From a virus, in the IMG/VR virus record IMGVR_UViG_3300048921_000323, positions 1 through 54,241 of that record: 54,241 bases of DNA; one strand, 5' to 3'. A program made the position numbers and the translations under genes. This document shows, one piece after another, positions 1-8,062 of this stretch; position 1 is the first letter of the stretch, and every line of letters begins with the position of its first letter. The notes under the pieces were generated by a model that was not told where the DNA came from, did no database searches, and saw only the letters and a program-made list of their open reading frames with translations.

Positions 1-360
1 CCAGATGCATGGCGTGTACATCGGCGAGCACAGGATCCGGTTGGAAACCGTCGACCCGATCAGTACGTGCTTCTCGATGCAGGAACAGCGATCACCGGAC
101 CGGACCGCATGCAACGCGTTCAACGGCCGCTTGAGACCGGCGCTGTTCTTCAGCGACACCCGCGCGTTCGATACGCACCATCTTGACCTTCTGCGCCGCT
201 TCTTCGAGTGCCAAAGCGCGATGGATGATCGCGTGACCTGCTCCTTCGACGTCATGTTTCTCGACAAGCGAACCGGTGTCGGCAGGTTCTGGACGGCACC
301 GGACGGGATGGGGTTGCGGGTCTCACTCGGGGGTGAACTGGAGTCTGCCGGTGAGGGGCC
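1..360. other. Left chromosomal flank, no supportable gene
   Basis: This is host DNA to the left of attL. An open frame on the plus strand enters near the window edge but continues straight through the tRNA terminator copy and the attachment core to 487, so it is probably not a real gene as it stands. I see no recognisable domain on either strand. The stretch is too short to decide. Confidence 0.5.
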
Positions 361-450
361 GGTCCAACGAAAAAGGCCGGAAGCCCTGTTTTTTGCAGGT
401 ATTCCGGCCTTTCGAAGCCCTGTCGGGCTGAATAAGTGGTGGAGCCAAGG
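361..450 (-). repeat. attL: tRNA-Ala 3' end plus terminator copy
   Basis: This 90-bp segment matches 51033-51121 with roughly 90% identity (a handful of substitutions and three single-base indels). Bases 437-450 are an exact copy of the last 14 bases of the tRNA-Ala gene on the minus strand, including the encoded CCA. The rest contains the hairpin terminator found downstream of the tRNA. After base 450 the similarity to the tRNA stops, so the crossover lies within the 14-bp core. By the usual logic of tRNA-integrating phages, this side holds the displaced host tRNA end. Confidence 0.85.
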
Positions 451-511
451 GGAATCCCGGTTGGGCCGGAATCACTTGTGGCAGTAGGGTTTCGCTTCAT
501 CGCTCCCCGTT

Positions 512-534
512 GGTGCCCCCACATATGCCCCCAC
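512..534. promoter_or_regulatory. Candidate integrase arm-type site, left
   Basis: A 23-bp sequence containing ATATGCCCCCAC is repeated in the same orientation at 50973-50995 with two mismatches. The two copies lie about 60 and 110 bp inside the attachment cores, next to the excisionase and integrase genes respectively. That is where arm-binding sites of tyrosine integrases are expected. Confidence 0.5.
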
Positions 535-535
535 C

Positions 536-772
536 TCACGCTGCCTTCGGCAATCCCTCCTCGCTGACCTGCCGGGCGTCCATCTTGGCTTGAATCCACC
601 CGTCGATCTCGTCCTCGGACCACGCCACGCAGTTGCCGCCGAGGTCGATTTGCGCAGGAAACTCTTTTTTTCGCATCCGATCGTAGATGGTGTTTTTGGA
701 AAGCCCGGTACGGGCGGTGACCTCCTTCAGGCGGAGCAGGTTGGGCGTACGACGCGCGGTGGTGCTGCTCAT
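536..772 (-). CDS. AlpA-family regulator / probable excisionase
   Basis: This 78-residue protein has a MerR-like winged helix typical of the AlpA family: a segment reading LLRLKEVTARTGLSKNTIYD followed by a wing ending in VAWSEDEIDGWI. Such proteins act as recombination directionality factors or activators of integrase genes. The start at 772 is chosen because GGAGA lies 6 nt upstream; longer upstream frames have no such site. It is the last gene of the leftward operon and lies next to attL, the usual xis position. Its role in excision is inferred from family and location. Confidence 0.8.
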   Translation of the reverse strand: MSSTTARRTPNLLRLKEVTARTGLSKNTIYDRMRKKEFPAQIDLGGNCVAWSEDEIDGWIQAKMDARQVSEEGLPKAA

Positions 773-819
773 CTTGTCTCCTTCGCCGCGGTGCGCGGCT
801 GATTGGCTTGCGTTCGAGG

Positions 820-2052
820 TCATGCTGCATCTCCAAGGGATAGACCGGGCTGCACGGCGCGGATGCGGGCCTCGGCTATGGCTGCGTATTCGGGGTCCAA
901 TTCGATGCCGACGAACTGGAAGCCTTCCATCAGGGCGGCACGGCCGGTGCTGCCGCTGCCGGCGAAGGGATCGAGCACCAGCCCGCCACGCGGGGTGATC
1001 AGGCGACACAGGTAGCGCATCAGGTCCGTGGGCTTTACGGTGGGGTGATGGTTGCCATTGCGGGTAGGCCAGTTGGCCTGCTCGCAATCGCGCATGGTTG
1101 CGCCGGCGGCGACCGCTGGGACCGCGCCAGCCTCAAGTCCATCGTTCCGGTCCTGCCTACTGGCCTTGGCGCAGTAGAAGAACCGGGCAGCACTGCCGCT
1201 ATCGGAGCGCGCTACAGCGTCACGGGCTGCCCCCATGTCTCCGTAGATTCCGAGGGACGTGCGGGCGCGGCTATGCCCTCGCAGGTCGCCCTGCTGGCCA
1301 GGCGCGAGCGGAAACGCGGCCAGCACTTCGTCACTGCCGTCGTGGATCAGGTTCGCTGGCCAGCGGCCCATTGCTTCACCCTCGCGTTCTGCGCGATAAG
1401 CGCCTTCGGACTGGCGGCTCTCCAGCTTTCCCTCGGCTTGGGCTTGGGCAGCAGTGCGCGTGCTTAGGTGGTTGATCGCACCCTGTCGGCGGGCAACGCT
1501 TGGATTGGTATCTCCGTCCAAATCCACTCGACAGGCGTCGATGTTGAGTGTGCCGGTTCCATGCTCACGCCAGTTGGCTTCTACCGTTCCGTGCAACGGC
1601 TTCCGGGCAACTGTGATCGGCTCGAGCGCAGGCTTCAGCGCTGTGCCGCCCCACTCGCCGTTGTGAGACTTCGGGAAGCCGCTGCCATATACCCACGCGA
1701 TCATGTCGCGGATCTCGAAACCAGCATCTTCAATGCGCACTGCCATCCGGTGCTGGGTACGGGTGCCGGCGAAGGCCAGCAGGTGGCCGCCTGGCTTAAG
1801 TACCCGCAGGCACTCCATCCAGATCTCCACGCTGGGCACGTCGCTATCCCACTTCATGCCCATGAACCCTCCCGGCCCGTTACCGGTCCCGATACGCGAG
1901 CGGCCATACGGGCTTTCCAGATTCACGGACGCAGTACCGGTGCCCCCTTTTTTGTTGGTGGTCAGCCCATAAGGCGGATCGGTCACGATCGCGTCGACCG
2001 AGTCGGCGGCCATGCCGCGCATCACCTCCAGGCAGTCTCCTACGTGGATCAT
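820..2052 (-). CDS. DNA N4/N6 amino-methyltransferase
   Basis: A 410-residue site-specific DNA methyltransferase. The N-terminus has the catalytic motif TDPPYGL (residues about 25-31, motif IV) and the C-terminus has the AdoMet-binding motif DPFAGSGSTG (motif I), which is the beta-class order. Between them lies a long variable region with a KPTDLMRYL segment before motif I. No cognate restriction enzyme is nearby, so it probably protects phage DNA or modifies host DNA. The start at 2052 has GGAG 8 nt upstream and overlaps the preceding stop by 4 nt, showing translational coupling. A longer frame starting near 2148 lacks a good ribosome site. Confidence 0.9.
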   Translation of the reverse strand: MIHVGDCLEVMRGMAADSVDAIVTDPPYGLTTNKKGGTGTASVNLESPYGRSRIGTGNGPGGFMGMKWDSDVPSVEIWMECLRVLKPGGHLLAFAGTRTQHRMAVRIEDAGFEIRDMIAWVYGSGFPKSHNGEWGGTALKPALEPITVARKPLHGTVEANWREHGTGTLNIDACRVDLDGDTNPSVARRQGAINHLSTRTAAQAQAEGKLESRQSEGAYRAEREGEAMGRWPANLIHDGSDEVLAAFPLAPGQQGDLRGHSRARTSLGIYGDMGAARDAVARSDSGSAARFFYCAKASRQDRNDGLEAGAVPAVAAGATMRDCEQANWPTRNGNHHPTVKPTDLMRYLCRLITPRGGLVLDPFAGSGSTGRAALMEGFQFVGIELDPEYAAIAEARIRAVQPGLSLGDAA

Positions 2053-2237
2053 GCGAACAGCTCCGGCTGGATGGGGAGTGCCGACGGCACCGGGCGAGGA
2101 AGGGATTCGGCGCGGAGGCGAGCTGACTGGGCCATGCGGAACATGCACCAGAAGCCGTGCCCCAGCAGCCGCCGGGCGCGCGCTTCGCCGATGAGCACGC
2201 GCGCTGTGTGCTTGGCCTGGGCACCTGGATCAGCCAT
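2049..2237 (-). CDS. Small hypothetical protein
   Basis: A 62-residue protein with a strong Shine-Dalgarno (AGGAGG) ahead of the ATG at 2237. It overlaps the methyltransferase start by 4 nt (ATGA) and the upstream gene by 8 nt, so it is clearly part of the operon. It is rich in Ala and Arg, with a central segment containing RARRLLGHGFWC, and has no recognised domain. The tight coupling to the methyltransferase could mean an accessory role, but nothing in the sequence proves it. Confidence 0.65.
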   Translation of the reverse strand: MADPGAQAKHTARVLIGEARARRLLGHGFWCMFRMAQSARLRAESLPRPVPSALPIQPELFA

Positions 2238-2679
2238 GGTCCACCTCCTGCGGCAGCAGCTTCTGCTCGCGGACGTGCTCGATGATCGTTTGCCCATTGG
2301 CCAGAAGGATGTGCGACAGGAAGGCAGCCTCGAAGGTCAGCATGCCGATCTCGATGGCGGTGACCTGGCCCTTCACCCAGTCCCGCAGGATCGAATAGAC
2401 GGCCACGCCACCGATCCGGAGCGCCTTGGCGTTGTGCTCCGACAGCGTCGACCGCACGCGCGGGCCGTAGGGATGCTCGCGCAGCCAGGCGGCGGCATAG
2501 CCTTTGGCGCTGGCCTTCAGCTGCACCTGCCGGCCGCGGTGCTCGAACTGGATGAAAAGCTCACCCGTCTCGTAGTCCTCGCCGGTGGCGAAGCGCTGGC
2601 AGCCGAACGACCGGAGCATCTTCTGGATGTCGTTGATCGCGTTGTTGCCGCTGGTGGCGTTCTCGTACGGCAGGCTCAC
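2230..2679 (-). CDS. Hypothetical phage protein
   Basis: A 149-residue protein whose probable start is GTG at 2679, overlapping the upstream stop as GTGA. It looks globular: an N-terminal alpha-helical segment with NNAINDIQKMLRSFGC, a beta-rich middle (GELFIQFEHRGRQVQLKAS), then helices. The middle suggests a small alpha/beta fold but I do not recognise the family. Position among early genes suggests a role in host take-over or DNA metabolism, which is only inference. Confidence 0.65.
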   Translation of the reverse strand: MSLPYENATSGNNAINDIQKMLRSFGCQRFATGEDYETGELFIQFEHRGRQVQLKASAKGYAAAWLREHPYGPRVRSTLSEHNAKALRIGGVAVYSILRDWVKGQVTAIEIGMLTFEAAFLSHILLANGQTIIEHVREQKLLPQEVDHG

Positions 2680-3659
2680 GACAGCACCCCCGGCGCTGCA
2701 TCGCGCTGTTCGATCAGGGCAAGCAGGCGTTCGGCCTCGGCGAGCTTCCGCGCTGCCTTCTCCGTTGCATCCGGATTGGTCGGACCCCAGTACATACGAC
2801 ACGCGGTCACGCCGTCTTTTGCCTTCTGCACCAGCAGCTCAACAGCAGGCCGGAACTGCCCCGGGTCGATGCCCTGCGCGGGCTGCTCCGAGAGGAAGAT
2901 CAGGCGCGCGTCGCCGGTCAGATCATGATTGAGCTCGGCGATTTCGCGCGTGCCCCACAGCTTCGGCATATGCCCCGGCTTCTGCGTGGCCCAGCCGGAC
3001 CAACCAGGCACCTGCGCCCCCGGCTGGCGGGCGGCGAGGGCGGCTTTCATCTCGCCGAGTTCGCGGCTAGCCGTGGTGTAGTTCCCGATCCGGATGCTCT
3101 GCTCAATCCGCTCGATCCACGACAGCGCATTCCCCTGCACCTCGCCAACCTGCGCAGCGATTGCCTCACCGCGCTGGTGAAGCATCATGCAGAAGTTGGC
3201 CACGTCGCGCGGGTCGCCTTTCTCTACGTGGTCGCGCAGCAGGCGAGTCAGGTCAACAGCACTGCACTGTGAGGGATCCTCCCAGCCGCCACGGCCCTTG
3301 GCACGCGCGGCTGCCATCTTCGCCTTCATGGCGGCGGCGAACGCATCCACGGCCACGTCGTCGGGGTGCACCTCTCCAACATGCTGCTTGCCAGTCGCGG
3401 CCAGGGAGCGCGATAGCCAGCGGATCCGCTCCTTCGCCGCCGTCAGGTAGACGATCCCCGACAGCGCTTTGCCGGCCACCAGGTCGGCCATGGATGGCTG
3501 TTCGTTGCCGTGCAGGTACACGGCGTTGGCCAGCTCGTCGTCGGTCAGGTGCCCCAGCGCCAGGGCGGCGCGCTCGCAGGCGTAGCGGTCGCCGTGCGGG
3601 TCCGGTAGCCCGTCCCCTGCCCAGCGGGAGGACGGGGTGACCATGTGTTCGGTGCTCAT
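2676..3659 (-). CDS. Early phage protein with Ead-like module
   Basis: A 327-residue protein. Residues about 122-168 read like a module shared by many phage early proteins: GGWEDPSQCS, then a leucine-rich helix, then KGDPRDVANFCMMLHQRGE. The N-terminal 90 residues contain a second common phage segment (ALALGHLTDDELANAVYLHG through SGIVYLTAAKERIRWL). The C-terminal half is unassigned. Fused early modules of this kind are frequent in enterobacterial and xanthomonad prophages, and their function is unknown. The gene overlaps both neighbours by 4 nt. Confidence 0.7.
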   Translation of the reverse strand: MSTEHMVTPSSRWAGDGLPDPHGDRYACERAALALGHLTDDELANAVYLHGNEQPSMADLVAGKALSGIVYLTAAKERIRWLSRSLAATGKQHVGEVHPDDVAVDAFAAAMKAKMAAARAKGRGGWEDPSQCSAVDLTRLLRDHVEKGDPRDVANFCMMLHQRGEAIAAQVGEVQGNALSWIERIEQSIRIGNYTTASRELGEMKAALAARQPGAQVPGWSGWATQKPGHMPKLWGTREIAELNHDLTGDARLIFLSEQPAQGIDPGQFRPAVELLVQKAKDGVTACRMYWGPTNPDATEKAARKLAEAERLLALIEQRDAAPGVLS

Positions 3660-3991
3660 GCCTTGTGCTCCAGCAGGAAGGTGGTATCGATGCGCCAGCC
3701 GGCCTCACGGGCCCCGAGCAGGCGCAGCTCGTTGGTGTCGAAGTCGTCCAGGCCGAGGAACTGCGCGGCGAGGTCGATGTGGTTGGGCGACAACGGGCGG
3801 TCCTCGTAGAACAGGTCGTAGACGTTGTGCTTCGTGCAGCCCCAGGCCGGTGCCAGGTCCTGCATGCGCCGGCCCTCCTCGGCTAGGTGGCGGCGCAGGT
3901 GCGCGCGCACGCTGGTGACCGAGCGCGGTACCCGGATCGGCCTGCCACCGGCGGCCATGCCGTTGTTGGCGTGCTGACGGCGGGCGGTCAT
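3656..3991 (-). CDS. Putative helix-turn-helix protein
   Basis: A 111-residue basic protein. Residues about 28-62 resemble an XRE-type helix-turn-helix (VRAHLRRHLAEEGRRMQDLA followed by a turn and a second helix), and residues 65-90 contain a helix with FLGLDDFDTNELRLLG. It is probably DNA-binding, perhaps regulating the early operon. It overlaps the C5 methyltransferase stop and the downstream start by 4 nt each, so all three are co-translated. The HTH call rests on pattern only. Confidence 0.6.
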   Translation of the reverse strand: MTARRQHANNGMAAGGRPIRVPRSVTSVRAHLRRHLAEEGRRMQDLAPAWGCTKHNVYDLFYEDRPLSPNHIDLAAQFLGLDDFDTNELRLLGAREAGWRIDTTFLLEHKA

Positions 3992-5805
3992 GCCGCGTCC
4001 CTCATCAGGCTCATCACCAGCGCCTTGGCGGTGCGGTTCGGCACCGCGTTGCCGATCTGCTTGGTGATCTCCGTGGCGTTGCCGGCGAAGTCGTACACCT
4101 CGCCCTCGTCATCGAAGGAGGTGGCGCGCGCCAGCTCGCGCCAATGCAGCATCCGGTAGTTGATGTCGATCACGACCTCGTCGGCCAGCTCGGCGGCCGG
4201 CTGGGCCAGGCCGAGTTCACCGCGGTTGGCGCCGGTGATGGTCGGAAGCGGCTCATCCATGCCATGGGTGCGGTGGTCGCCGTGGTGCGTTACGGGCAGC
4301 GCGAAAGGCTCGGCCAAGGCCAGCGATTCGGAGCAGGTGATCGTGGGCATCGGCTCGCTGGCGGTGCGCATGTCGCCAGTCCGGCCGGTACCGACGTTGC
4401 CGCGCATCACGATGGGCTCGGCCAGAGCCATCTCGTTCGAGCCGGTCAGGGCCGGCATCGGTGCATCGGCGTCCAGCACGCGGCTCGCCGGGTCGCGGCC
4501 ATCACTGTCGCCGTGGCCAGCGCGCATCAGCACCGGCTCGGCCAGGCCGAAGCGCGCCTTGGTGGTGACCGACGGCACCGGCTCGGCCACAGAGGCCGCA
4601 GTGAGGCCCGAACCACCGCCGTAGTACGGGGCCACCAGCGGCACGGCCATGGCCTGGTCGCCGCCCTTCGCAGTGGTCACAGTGCGGATCGGATCGGCCA
4701 CCGAGCGCGGCACGCCCGCGCTGCTGCTGTTGGACATTGGAACGATGATCGGCTCGATCAGCTGCGGTCGAGCACAGCCAGGGCGCTCGCTGCCGGCACC
4801 GCCAGTGGTGATCGTCGGCAGCGGCTGATCCAGGTCACGCGCCGCGCCTCCGCTGCCGGTGGACAGCATCACCGGCACACCGGCTTCGACCAGCCCCAGT
4901 TCGATGGCCTCAGCCCGACTGAACACCAGGCGCGGCGCCGTGCCATTCAGCAGCGCCTGCACGGCGTCGATGTAGGGCTTCGGCCAAGAGTACTTCACGG
5001 CACCTGCCGCGATTCGCCGCAGCGTGTTCGGCTTCAGTGGCTTCTTCCTACGGAAGATGCTGTTGCCGGTCATGCTCCAGTCGATGACCTCGCGTGCGCC
5101 GCGCCAGCGCTGCCGTGTGCCAAGCAGGTCGGTACCGCCGACGCGATCGTGGGTGAACTCTGGCCAGGTCAGGCGCTTGCCGTCGCTGCGGCCGATCAGG
5201 AAGAAGCGGCGACGGGTGGTCGGGTCGCCAAAGTCCGCGCAGCAGACGACCTTCCAATCCACCTTGAAGCCGACGGCTTCCAGCGCCGCCACCCAGGCGC
5301 GGAAGTACTCGCCACGCCGGGAAGGGATCGGCCGGCCGGTGACCAGGCTGCAGGGACCCCAGTCCATGAACTCCGGCACGTTCTCCACCAGTATGCGGGT
5401 GACGCGCAGTTCGGTGCACCAGCGCACCACGTGCCACGGGTCCATGCGCTGCTGGTCGTGCACGGGCCGGCCGCCTCGGGCGCGGCTATGGAACACGCAG
5501 GACGGCGCAGCGATCAGCAGGTCTAGACGACCCTCCGGCACCAGCGTCAGCGGAAGCGCCGATTCCAGGTCGGCGCAGTGGATGCGGTCTGCGTCCTCCC
5601 GGTGGTTGCGGCGGTTCGTCTCGATCGCGACCGGCCAGTGATTCACGCCGATCAGCTTCACAGGGCGGTTGAGCTGGCGCATCGCGCGCTTCGCTCCGTT
5701 GGACAGTCCGCCGGCGCCGCAGAACAGGTCGCCGATCAGGGCTGGGCGGGTTCGGCTCTTCGACGTGGTGACGCGGATTTCTGGCGAGCGGGACCCGTCA
5801 GCCAT
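3988..5805 (-). CDS. C5-cytosine DNA methyltransferase
   Basis: This is a 605-residue member of the Dcm family, which transfers a methyl group from AdoMet to C5 of cytosine in DNA. Motif I (DLFCGAGGLS) is at residues 26-35, motif IV appears as APSC with the catalytic Cys at about 103, motif VI as ENV at 141-143, and motif X as KQIGNAVP near 582-589. Motif IV is unusual because most family members have PPC. The region before motif X is greatly expanded with degenerate repeats. The start at 5805 has GGAG upstream and replaces a longer frame. No restriction partner is visible. Confidence 0.9.
   Translation of the reverse strand: MADGSRSPEIRVTTSKSRTRPALIGDLFCGAGGLSNGAKRAMRQLNRPVKLIGVNHWPVAIETNRRNHREDADRIHCADLESALPLTLVPEGRLDLLIAAPSCVFHSRARGGRPVHDQQRMDPWHVVRWCTELRVTRILVENVPEFMDWGPCSLVTGRPIPSRRGEYFRAWVAALEAVGFKVDWKVVCCADFGDPTTRRRFFLIGRSDGKRLTWPEFTHDRVGGTDLLGTRQRWRGAREVIDWSMTGNSIFRRKKPLKPNTLRRIAAGAVKYSWPKPYIDAVQALLNGTAPRLVFSRAEAIELGLVEAGVPVMLSTGSGGAARDLDQPLPTITTGGAGSERPGCARPQLIEPIIVPMSNSSSAGVPRSVADPIRTVTTAKGGDQAMAVPLVAPYYGGGSGLTAASVAEPVPSVTTKARFGLAEPVLMRAGHGDSDGRDPASRVLDADAPMPALTGSNEMALAEPIVMRGNVGTGRTGDMRTASEPMPTITCSESLALAEPFALPVTHHGDHRTHGMDEPLPTITGANRGELGLAQPAAELADEVVIDINYRMLHWRELARATSFDDEGEVYDFAGNATEITKQIGNAVPNRTAKALVMSLMRDAA
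4198..4875 (-). repeat. Degenerate coding repeats in methyltransferase target domain
   Basis: Within the C5 methyltransferase (residues about 311-536) a unit of roughly 40-50 residues recurs at least five times. Each copy carries a variant of PLPTITTG, VRTVTTAKG, PVPSVTTKA, PMPALTGS, PMPTITCS or PLPTITGA, often followed by an LAEP-type segment and a Gly/His-rich loop. This is the target-recognition area of the enzyme. Confidence 0.75.
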
Positions 5806-6121
5806 GGTGTTCTCCGTTGAGGGCGGCGCGAAGGCGTTGTACCTCCGCGCGCCAGAATTCGATGGTTTCTTCGGGGCTGCTGCGCAGCGTTTCGTGGTGG
5901 CCCAGGCTGGCCGCTGCCTCAATCAGGTCGGTCAGCAGCTGGTCGCGTTCGGTGCTGGTGGTGGCGCCCTGGGCGCGCAGCTGGGCGATCTCCGCCTGCA
6001 GCTGCTCGATGCGCTCGCCGGCCTGGACCAGCCACTGCCGCACGGCGTCCTTGGTCGGCTGCCGCATGCGGACGGGCACGCCGGCATCGGCGGTGACCGG
6101 CGCCAGCACCAAGGCCGGCAT
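5798..6121 (-). CDS. Hypothetical coiled-coil protein
   Basis: A 107-residue protein, mostly helical. Residues about 32-55 (GERIEQLQAEIAQLRAQG) form a probable coiled coil, and a second charged helix lies at the C-terminus (EETIEFWRAEVQRLRAAL). Its stop region overlaps the methyltransferase start by 8 nt, and its start overlaps the upstream mini-gene by one base (TGATG). Function is unknown. Confidence 0.65.
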   Translation of the reverse strand: MPALVLAPVTADAGVPVRMRQPTKDAVRQWLVQAGERIEQLQAEIAQLRAQGATTSTERDQLLTDLIEAAASLGHHETLRSSPEETIEFWRAEVQRLRAALNGEHHG

Positions 6122-6258
6122 CAGCGGGCGTCCTTCCTGGCTTCGGCCAGCATCTCGCGCAGGTCCAGCTGCACCTTCAGCTCGGCCTGATTCTCCTGGG
6201 CCAGGCGCACGGCCACCTCAAGGGCGTAGATGCGGTCGTTCGGGTGGATCGCGTTCAT
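6121..6258 (-). CDS. 45-residue early protein
   Basis: A short frame reading MNAIHPNDRIYALEVAVRLA and ending in a charged helix. The stop overlaps the next start by one base (TGATG), which supports translation, and GGAG lies 11 nt upstream. It is likely the first leftward gene after the insertion of the oppositely oriented gene at 6288-6974. It is helical and amphipathic with no known function. Confidence 0.6.
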   Translation of the reverse strand: MNAIHPNDRIYALEVAVRLAQENQAELKVQLDLREMLAEARKDAR

Positions 6259-6287
6259 GGCAGAATCGGCTCCAACAGGGAGGGGTT

Positions 6288-6974
6288 ATGGGAATCGAGA
6301 TCTGTCCGCTCGCAGCGGATGTTGGGAATCTGGCTGACTGGGCTGCAGTAATCGTCGGTCTCGGTGCGGCCATCGGTACGATCTTGGTCGCGTCGGTCGC
6401 AAATCGAACGTCGAAGCGTGCGACCGCGATCGCTGAGGACGCCAAAGCAATAGCGAAGCAGCAGAGTGATCAAGTACTCGCTCAGCAGCGTGCGAACGCG
6501 CAGATACTGGGACGCTTGCTCTTGCACGAAGTGTCTAGCTTGCCGGCACGACTCAGCGCGATGCTCTCGCCGATCAAAAGAGCTGTTCGTGTCGTGGATG
6601 GACAGGTGCTGATCGAAGACCACGATCTGCTCATTGAAGTGCTGGACGATGCAAAGTTCTCGGTTGTTCCACAGTCCGAAAGCGTGCTGGGTCGCATACA
6701 TGATCTTCCCGACGCTCTCGGCCCTGATCTCGCGACTCTGATAGGCCACAGCAGCAACATGAGGAATTTGGCCTACCGTATGCAGGGTCGGGTGGTGGAG
6801 AGCCCACGTCAGTACATTGGCCAGCAGTATCGTTTCGCCTACAAAGGAAGGCCGGACGATTTCGAGCTCCTTGAAGAACATTTGAAATTCTTCAAGGTCC
6901 TCAGTATTGAGTACGCGAACCGCTTCCGCGCCTTCGTAGGGATCGATGCAGAGGACTACTCCCGATTTCAATGA
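6288..6974 (+). CDS. Membrane-anchored accessory protein (moron)
   Basis: A 228-residue protein encoded against the direction of the early operon. Residues about 17-38 form one transmembrane helix (AAVIVGLGAAIGTILVAS), followed by a charged coiled coil (TSKRATAIAEDAKAIAKQQS) and a helical cytoplasmic domain. The start at 6288 follows GGGAGGGG. The gene is visibly less GC-rich than its neighbours, which suggests a separate origin. The layout resembles the gene at 18998-19591. I do not recognise a family; a membrane-linked lysogenic trait such as exclusion is a guess. Confidence 0.65.
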   Translation: MGIEICPLAADVGNLADWAAVIVGLGAAIGTILVASVANRTSKRATAIAEDAKAIAKQQSDQVLAQQRANAQILGRLLLHEVSSLPARLSAMLSPIKRAVRVVDGQVLIEDHDLLIEVLDDAKFSVVPQSESVLGRIHDLPDALGPDLATLIGHSSNMRNLAYRMQGRVVESPRQYIGQQYRFAYKGRPDDFELLEEHLKFFKVLSIEYANRFRAFVGIDAEDYSRFQ

Positions 6975-6982
6975 GCGTGCAA

Positions 6983-7240
6983 TCACGCCGCCACCCCCAT
7001 CGCCGCCAGGTCGATCTCATCCACGCGATCGCGCAAGCGGTGGCAGGCGGCGCGCAAGCCCCGGGCAACTTCCGTGCGTGTGTGGTGCGGCTGGGCGGTG
7101 AAACCCTCGAAGTGCAGGGCCCCGGTGTGGTCGCGGCGGAACAGGCGATAGGCCACGATGCGGGGCAGCCCAATCGGATACCGGCCCCAGCTGAAGCCGC
7201 CGTTCTTCTTCGGTGCGCGGCGGGTGATAAGGCGGCTCAT
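6983..7240 (-). CDS. Hypothetical phage protein
   Basis: An 85-residue basic protein with the pattern GGFSWGRYPIGLPRIVAYRL near the N-terminus and a charged helix at the C-terminus (LRAACHRLRDRVDEIDLAAM). It overlaps the upstream zinc-ribbon gene by 4 nt and is translationally coupled. No family is recognised. Confidence 0.6.
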   Translation of the reverse strand: MSRLITRRAPKKNGGFSWGRYPIGLPRIVAYRLFRRDHTGALHFEGFTAQPHHTRTEVARGLRAACHRLRDRVDEIDLAAMGVAA

Positions 7241-7467
7241 GGGTACTCTCCGGCTTCCATGCGGGCCAGCAATTTCTGCGCGCGGGCCTTGCGACGCGGC
7301 GAATGGCTTCTACGCAGGCGAAGAATGCGGCGTGCTGCTGCGCTCTCGGATGCGTTTCTCGAATAGAGGGAAATGCCCATCTCGCAGCAGGTGATGGCCA
7401 CTGCCTCATAGCCGCAGCCGTTGTCGACGTAGTGGTACGGGTCGCATTTGCAGAACGGGCAGTTCAT
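7237..7467 (-). CDS. Zinc-ribbon mini-protein, Lar-like
   Basis: A 76-residue protein that starts MNCPFCKCDP and has a second Cys pair in AITCCEMGI, so it could form a zinc ribbon. The CPFC opening followed about 20 residues later by a second Cys group recalls the Lar family of phage restriction-alleviation proteins. The second pair (CC rather than CxxC) does not fit well. The C-terminal 35 residues are very basic. It overlaps both neighbours by 4 nt. The Lar assignment is tentative. Confidence 0.55.
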   Translation of the reverse strand: MNCPFCKCDPYHYVDNGCGYEAVAITCCEMGISLYSRNASESAAARRILRLRRSHSPRRKARAQKLLARMEAGEYP

Positions 7468-7688
7468 GCGCCCGCTCCCTTTTTCGCGGCCTTGCGCCGC
7501 TCTGCGCCACCCTCGACCACCTGCCGGCGGCTGATGCCCTTCTTGTCGATGCCGGTGGTGCCGAGCACCTGGACCTTGCCGCCGGCCTTTCGGAAGGCGG
7601 CCACGTCGGCGGCCAGCTGCTCGGCCTCGGCGGCCTTCTGCCGCGCGGTGGCGGCGTCGAACACGGTCTGTGCGTGGATGCTTGTCAT
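7464..7688 (-). CDS. Hypothetical early protein
   Basis: A 74-residue protein with an N-terminal helix rich in Ala, Gln and Glu (FDAATARQKAAEAEQLAADV) and a basic C-terminus (RRKAAKKGAGA). It overlaps the genes on both sides by 4 nt. No known family; the basic tail suggests nucleic-acid contact. Confidence 0.6.
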   Translation of the reverse strand: MTSIHAQTVFDAATARQKAAEAEQLAADVAAFRKAGGKVQVLGTTGIDKKGISRRQVVEGGAERRKAAKKGAGA

Positions 7689-8062
7689 GCGGCTGCTCCT
7701 TCGCAGATTTCGACAACCCGGCGCAGGTCCTCATCGCTCATCCAGCCGATGTGGCAATCACGATCGGACAGGCCGAGCCGCTCGCCGAGCCAGGCGTATG
7801 CCTGCTTTCGCTTCATGGAGCCGGTTTTCCACATCGGGTCGAACGCCGCGTGCGCGTCGATCTTGAGGCGGCGCGTTTCGTCGGTGGCCAGACGCCCGAG
7901 GCGGCGCGTACCGCCTGCGTGGCAGCCAACCCAGGTCCGGCAGGGCAGGCACGCCCAGAACGGCTTGTGGTAAAGGTCCGGGCGGTGCGGATAGATCTCC
8001 TGGCCGCTGACCAACTGCGCCTCGCGGTTGCAGGTCGGGCAGGGACGGCGAACGTCGATCAT
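7685..8062 (-). CDS. DUF3268 zinc-finger protein
   Basis: A 125-residue protein matching the DUF3268 zinc-finger family. It has CPTC near residue 8, then EIYPHRPDLYHKPFWACLPC, GRLATDETRRLKIDAHAAFD, an AYAWLGERLGL helix and CHIGWMSDEDLRRVV near the end. These proteins occur in phages and plasmids and are thought to bind nucleic acid; their function is not known. The start at 8062 overlaps the upstream stop by 4 nt. Confidence 0.8.
   Translation of the reverse strand: MIDVRRPCPTCNREAQLVSGQEIYPHRPDLYHKPFWACLPCRTWVGCHAGGTRRLGRLATDETRRLKIDAHAAFDPMWKTGSMKRKQAYAWLGERLGLSDRDCHIGWMSDEDLRRVVEICEGAAA

Noticed and set aside
5-487. Open frame of 160 codons at the left edge
   Set aside because: It reads through the terminator hairpin and the attL core into the prophage, so its 3' half is an artefact of integration; no domain or ribosome site supports it.
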